From Cristatella mucedo (taxonomy: Eukaryota; Bryozoa; Phylactolaemata; Cristatellidae): 64,000 bases of DNA. The first letter of the stretch is position 1; each line of letters starts with the position of its first letter. Under the pieces are notes generated by a model. It was not told the DNA's origin. It saw only the letters and a program-made list of their open reading frames with translations, and searched no databases. Location: contig WPIO01000001.1 of the NCBI GenBank assembly GCA_009760855.2, positions 9,225,001 through 9,289,000 on the forward strand, written 5' to 3'. The translations under genes were made by a program, and so were the position numbers. Positions 26,474 through 64,000 of the stretch are shown here, piece by piece.

Positions 26474-26704
26474 CTAGTTTCCAAGGACGCATTGAAAGAC
26501 CACATGCAGGGAGGGGTTTCCCAACTGGCCCGGACCGTTAATGGTGCAGCGGATATGCTCTCTGGTCGCCACCTGCAGCAGACTGCAGCCGGCGTACTGG
26601 TTGCACTTGGTGCCAAAATGAGCATTTATAGAATTTTGTACATTTGCAGCGCCGCGCTGATCTTGGCTTAATTTTAGCGAGAACACGAACTGTTCGGCTG
26701 GCAA
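26474..26704 (-). other. Possible exon of a Cys-rich extracellular domain
   Basis: The frame reads INAHFGTKCN, then EHIRC and LGNPSLHVVFQC. This loosely follows the I-x-A-x-YG...C...GDP...V-x-Y-x-C pattern of galactose-binding SUEL-like lectin domains. It is too short for a full domain. No confident splice sites or partner exons were found. Confidence 0.22.
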
Positions 26705-27086
26705 AAAATCCTTTGTCCTGGAGCAGTGAGCCAGAGAGGAGCGCCAGTGCGAGTAGAGAGCAAGCGCTTAAGACCAAGCCAGGAACCTCTAGGACAAGCG
26801 GTAGCAATTTGACCTTTACAACTGGTCTGCTACCCGTTGGAGCGGCTCATTGATGTTGGCTGGCCTGCCAACCTCGGCCATAACTCTGTCTCAAAAGAAT
26901 CGTCGGGAACCGTTTCGGCATTCAAGCTGGACTAGGTTGCCCATCCGGTGGCCGAGCGACGGCATTAATTCCTTACCGTAATGGCCCACGGAGCTTGGCC
27001 CGTTACCACTAAGCTCTTGCTCCATTGCCTCAACTAGGTATTTAACAGTCGAGCGACGCTTTCACCGGTTCTGTTGTTCGGCTCCT

Positions 27087-27087
<1 letters not shown>

Positions 27088-27161
<74 letters not shown>
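27088..27161. repeat. (CT)n microsatellite
   Basis: About 37 uninterrupted CT units. Confidence 0.98.
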
Positions 27162-27162
<1 letters not shown>

Positions 27163-27408
27163 GTTTCGCTCCGATGCCATCGGTGTCGTTTCTCTGAAAG
27201 CGGGGGAGGAGGGCGGGCTGTTCGCCGGCGATTGACGGGACACGACGAGACAGCACTAGGAGGATTCGGTGGACGCCACCGAATACGGTCGTATCGCGCC
27301 CGAGCTCGCATTTTGTGTTTTGTGTTTGTGCGCGCTTGCATGTGGTCTCGGGATAAGGATTTGCCGTTGCGAACTAGACGTGGTTCGTGTGGTGTGTGCG
27401 ATATTCCG

Positions 27409-27690
27409 TTGGTTCGGGCTCCTCCGTCTACTTGGGTCGTTCCCCACTAGAGACGTAGGTAACCTAAGCGCGGAGACATGTTTCCTCCACAAGAATGCTT
27501 GAGGTAGTGTGTGAGGTATTCCCGCCTTCTCGATGGAAGCGGAGCCCTAGCTCTCTGGTCAGGGTCTAGGGTTTGGTTCGGGCTCCTCCGTCTTATTTGG
27601 GTCGTTCCCTACAGTAGGCGCAGGTAGCCTAAGTGCGGGGACGTATTTCCCCCGCAAGCGTGATGCTGTTGAGAGCGTGTGGGAAGTGTG
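27409..27690. repeat. Imperfect direct repeat, 164-bp step
   Basis: ttggttcgggctcctccgtc starts at 27409 and again at 27573. Similarity continues for about 110 bp in each copy. Confidence 0.88.
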
Positions 27691-27852
27691 TGGATAGAGC
27701 GGAGCTAGACGCGCAGCGACTTTGTGCGCTTGCGAATAAAGCTCAGTAAAATCCCTACTTTGCGTGTCTCGCTTTCCGACTCACGCCGTGGACTCGCGAC
27801 CCCTTTAACGGCAAGTAGGTCAGCGCCATGAAACGAGCACAACAGGAAAGGT

Positions 27853-27923
27853 AGTCCCGATAGCTCAATCGGTTTGACACTGTGCCGATAACCAAGAGGC
27901 TTTGAGGTTGTTCCTGCTACTAA
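27853..27923 (+). pseudogene. tRNA-like pseudogene or SINE head
   Basis: It starts gtcccgatagctcaatcgg (A-box fit). It has an anticodon-loop-like cgataac, but the T arm is worn (ggttgttcc) and the acceptor stem does not pair. It is not a working tRNA. Confidence 0.4.
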
Positions 27924-28083
27924 AAGAGCCACATGTAGTGGCCTACAAATATCGGAAGTGGCAATCTGTTTGAACGTGTTTCCTCGAATTGATTTGCATT
28001 TTGCGGCGGCGGCGGCGGCGACGACGACAAAGGTGGCTGCTAGGATGGCGGTAATCGCGGCACCAGACAGTAATGCTCATCCA

Positions 28084-28208
<125 letters not shown>

Positions 28209-28859
28209 TTACTCGTTATTGCTGCGATACTATAAATAAAAGAAAAAGGATAGACTTTATACGGAAGTGACCGTGACTGACGCCCTAGCTGACAAAGCAA
28301 ATAGCTAATGTACCTAGCTTATTGTACGGGTGGATTTCTTTTTCGCTACGAGTTGCACACCTGAATGGAGAAGAAGGTCAAGATTCTCTAAAGACTCGTT
28401 ATTCTTATCTTCCGCCTGCCCTGCATCTGCGTTAGAGAAGCGGCGATTGCTGGACACAATATAGACCTGAAACTTGCGGTCGTAGCCATATCTTCCTACT
28501 TTGCGCTTTCTGGGAAGCCATTTGGGCAAGCCTTCACAAGTTCGACGTGTGGTCAGTCGCGTTGGCTCAAGTCAACAGACATTACTCTGAGAACCTCTAT
28601 CCGATATCCGATCGCTCCAGCCGCTTTGGCTGGCTCGGTAATCAAAAAGTCGCTCGTAGACCCGGTTCGTTCAATCAACGAGCTGCACCGAGTCCAAGAG
28701 AAACGTGGCTCAAATAACTTATACGCTGACGGATGCCCGTTTCATACCGCCAAAGTAAAGCTCAGTATCCACCAAGGGTAACAACGGAAAGGGGGTGAAA
28801 CTGGGCGGCTACCGCAGGAAACGGGCAAGGTTGACTGCGGTAAATAAATACATAAATAA

Positions 28860-28995
28860 AATTAAGCTGCTTAGTGCCCAAAGGTGCTTTACATAGGCTC
28901 TCGGGCTCGAGCCCGCGACCTTTTGTAAATAATACATTCACCTTGACCTTGGTTTAGGCGAGCTCTTATAACCACTGGGCTAAACCTGCGCGGCA
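28860..28995 (-). mobile_element. tRNA-derived SINE, diverged, upstream of the M6PR-like gene
   Basis: On the minus strand, tagcccagtggttataagagc (A box) and gggctcgagccc (B box) are followed by a worn taaagcacctttgggc tail. It ends about 250 bp before the M6PR-like ATG. Confidence 0.65.
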
Positions 28996-29170
28996 ATATA
29001 GACTGTTCGAGGCGCTGAGTAGCGAGTAATGGATGCGTCTATAAGTTTGCTCTTGAAAAGAACTGTTTTTATAACTCAACTGTGGAATGCTAGCGCAACT
29101 ATGTAGCCTTTCAAAATAAAGACACTCTTGCAGCGCGTTTTCCTGGCGATTTTTCCAGTTATGGGGCGCG

Positions 29171-29178
29171 CCGGAAGT
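29171..29178 (+). promoter_or_regulatory. ETS-type promoter element upstream of the M6PR-like gene
   Basis: CCGGAAGT sits inside a short CG-rich stretch (gggcgcgccggaagt) about 70 bp before the chosen ATG. Such sites are typical of TATA-less housekeeping promoters. The motif is seen; its role is inferred. Confidence 0.3.
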
Positions 29179-29244
29179 ATTATTGTGTTCAAGCGACCCG
29201 GCCGCTGTTCAGCTCAGCCGTGCCCTAACATCACAGCATCGCGG

Positions 29245-44160
<14,916 letters not shown>

Positions 44161-44553
44161 ATCGACGACGATGGAAGGTGCCGTCCTGCATAGATTTATG
44201 TTTATTTTTTTCTAGGGCTCACATACTTAGCATATATTTATATGCACTAATACTACGACTGCTGCTCCCAGTGCTGTGGAACTTGTCATTTATGTAAGAG
44301 CTTCCTCGTCTACAGCAATGAGCAGGATCTGAGCATAGATCTGAACGACCCGTGAAATCTGCATCTGCCCATCAGTTGGCACAAGACATCATTTTATCAA
44401 GGTTGCTGCTCGGGTATCTCCTCTCTCAATTCAGTTGCAGCATCTGGTAACGATTCAATTCAGCTTCCAGCCTGTGAGGCTGGTAACGGGCTCCTTGATA
44501 TTGCACGCTACGGTACCGTTGCATCTTCAGCTTGTCACCACAATTCAATTTCG
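44161..44553. other. Convergent intergenic gap between M6PR-like and NOM1 stop codons
   Basis: Only 393 bp separate the stops, so this stretch is 3' UTR of one or both genes. No plus-strand AATAAA is seen here, suggesting that the M6PR-like transcript runs on or uses a variant signal. Confidence 0.6.
44201..44206 (-). terminator. NOM1: Candidate poly(A) signal for NOM1
   Basis: AATAAA on the minus strand, about 350 nt past the NOM1 stop and 40 bp from the stop of the converging M6PR-like gene. It is the only canonical signal seen between the two stops. If used, NOM1's 3' UTR reaches the last exon of its neighbour. Confidence 0.4.
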
Positions 44554-62385
<17,832 letters not shown>

Positions 62386-63677
62386 CTATTATGCAAAAGT
62401 GATAATACTCTGAACAACGAGCTAAAAAAAACTAACGACATAAACTTAAATTGTGCCCAGAATCCAGACAAGCAGCAAGCAAAGAATGGGCAACAGGAGC
62501 CCAAAACAAAGAATATTTCAGACTTTTCTTATGTTCATTCTAATATTGGAGTTACACATTTTTCTTTCTTAATCTTTGTAAATTCTGATGATTCGTAAGG
62601 CTAACAACACCAAAATGCCTTGCAAACAAACAGCCTCGTCGAAGGAAACCTTTACAGGGTTTGGCATCGGCGCAGTGCATAGTCAACTAGAGAATACTGC
62701 AGCACTGTGGCATGGAGTGAACATATTATTCTCAGCGAATTTAAACGACTGGCGTGTTGCCAAAAAACCCTACTTACTAAGGAAACAATTAACCTAATTG
62801 GCATGAAGGTTTTTGTGAGACTAGCTAAGTTAAGAACTGCCTGGACTTACCCTTGGAAAACGAGTCTACAATTGAAACCGGCATGATTGCTCAAAGATAC
62901 CTATCATATTAATTCCAACTATCCTATCCACACGGAGACCAAAAGTGGCTGCGATTGTAAGAGGAACTCCACACAAAACAATCAAGAGTAGAAAACAAAA
63001 CTGCAACATGTTTTTTACCCCAATAGCACGGGATACGCTTCGTCCATAATAAAACGACTCAAGCAGCCCACAACGGCAGCATTGTGCCACCACACACTGA
63101 AACAATTGTAAAACCACTGGGACGTGCTAGAAAGCCGCTGATTGGTGTAATGTTGCCATTACTGAAATCATTGAGCAAATCGAAGGTTTCCAAGAGCCTA
63201 AGCTAAGGTCTGAGTCACTGTTAGGTTTGAACAATTTTACAACGCTAATATGATGGAAGGAACCGCCTAAGCAAGGTGAAGACGCAAACCCTTGCAGTCA
63301 GTTGGCTTTTCAACAAGTAATGGTTCAGTTTTGACATGTAATGATGAAATACAGAAGTAAACACTATAAATCCATAAAATGGGGTAGCCGTCGGAGGGAC
63401 TGACATAACTTCACGATGCTATACAGCACAACCATAGCCCAGGTAGTACTACGAGTGATGATCACACCCTATGCCAGGCAGCCTGGCCGACGATCCTTTA
63501 AACACAGTAATTTGAAGCAGCACCAGGTCATGTTGACCGTCATTTGTGTGCTTCTTATCCCAAATCAGTGCAAGTACTTCTCTTCGTGACTACAGAGGTA
63601 TAGTTCTTACAAGGCACAAAAAATACTGACCATATTTCACATATTTACATTCCTGGGATATCCAAGGTAACTTTATC

Positions 63678-63950
63678 ATAATAATAATAATAATTATGCA
63701 CTTTATAAAGTGCCCTCAGAGAACTCAATCTCTTTCTAGGCACTTTACATTTGCTGCAAAGGGAAATGCAATTGAATGGTGAGTAATATCATGCTTGATA
63801 AACAAACAAAATGAATAACGTGGTTAGGGGTGACATGCACAGGGTCAGAATGCATATGTGGTTAGTGGCAACATGCACCGTATCAGCACGCATAAGCACG
63901 TGCTAGACGAATCACAGGGACCCACTAAATGCTCTCCTAAATAACTTTCT
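63678..63950 (-). mobile_element. LINE 3' end upstream of the first visible NOM1 exon
   Basis: (AAT)n, the conserved tail, 3' UTR and the last coding block. It probably lies in NOM1's first intron; about 50 bp at the right edge are left unassigned. Confidence 0.8.
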
Positions 63951-64000
63951 GGGAGCTCGTACTTCATTCGAAACGTAGTGCAGACCTGAACTACTATTAA

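Overview
This 64 kb window is nuclear DNA from a metazoan, most likely an invertebrate. It has spliced genes with long introns, LINE and tRNA-derived SINE debris, and many (TA)n, (CT)n and (CA)n microsatellites. It shows no bacterial or organellar signatures. The CAP-domain sequence resembles those of molluscs and annelids, so a spiralian host is possible, but the sequence alone does not settle the phylum.

Layout. From 1 to 29 kb the DNA is gene-poor: repeats, diverged segmental duplications and one broken CAP-domain gene on the minus strand (8512-9656). From 29.2 to 44.2 kb a complete seven-exon plus-strand gene encodes a 252-residue cation-dependent mannose-6-phosphate receptor-like protein. 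From 44.55 to 62.4 kb lie twelve exons of NOM1 (nucleolar protein with MIF4G and MA3 domains) on the minus strand. Its 5' end lies beyond the right edge. The two genes converge, with 393 bp between their stop codons.

Both gene models were built by joining exons by hand. Every junction keeps frame and follows the human protein order as recalled, not aligned by computer. Fifteen of the eighteen inferred introns are GT-AG; three use a GC donor.

Repeats. One L2/CR1-like LINE family accounts for most mobile DNA. Its 3' end has a conserved tail (taaagcgcctagagagag..., then (ATT)n), and no intact copy is present. A tRNA-derived SINE carries a similar tail, so it probably borrows the LINE machinery. 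A second SINE family appears at least three times.

The two intact genes have unrelated roles (lysosomal-enzyme sorting and ribosome biogenesis). I see no cluster or operon-like system and no convincing new biological system. The most useful leads are the GC-AG introns, the altered sorting tail and binding site of the receptor-like protein, the CAP pseudogene, and the old duplications.
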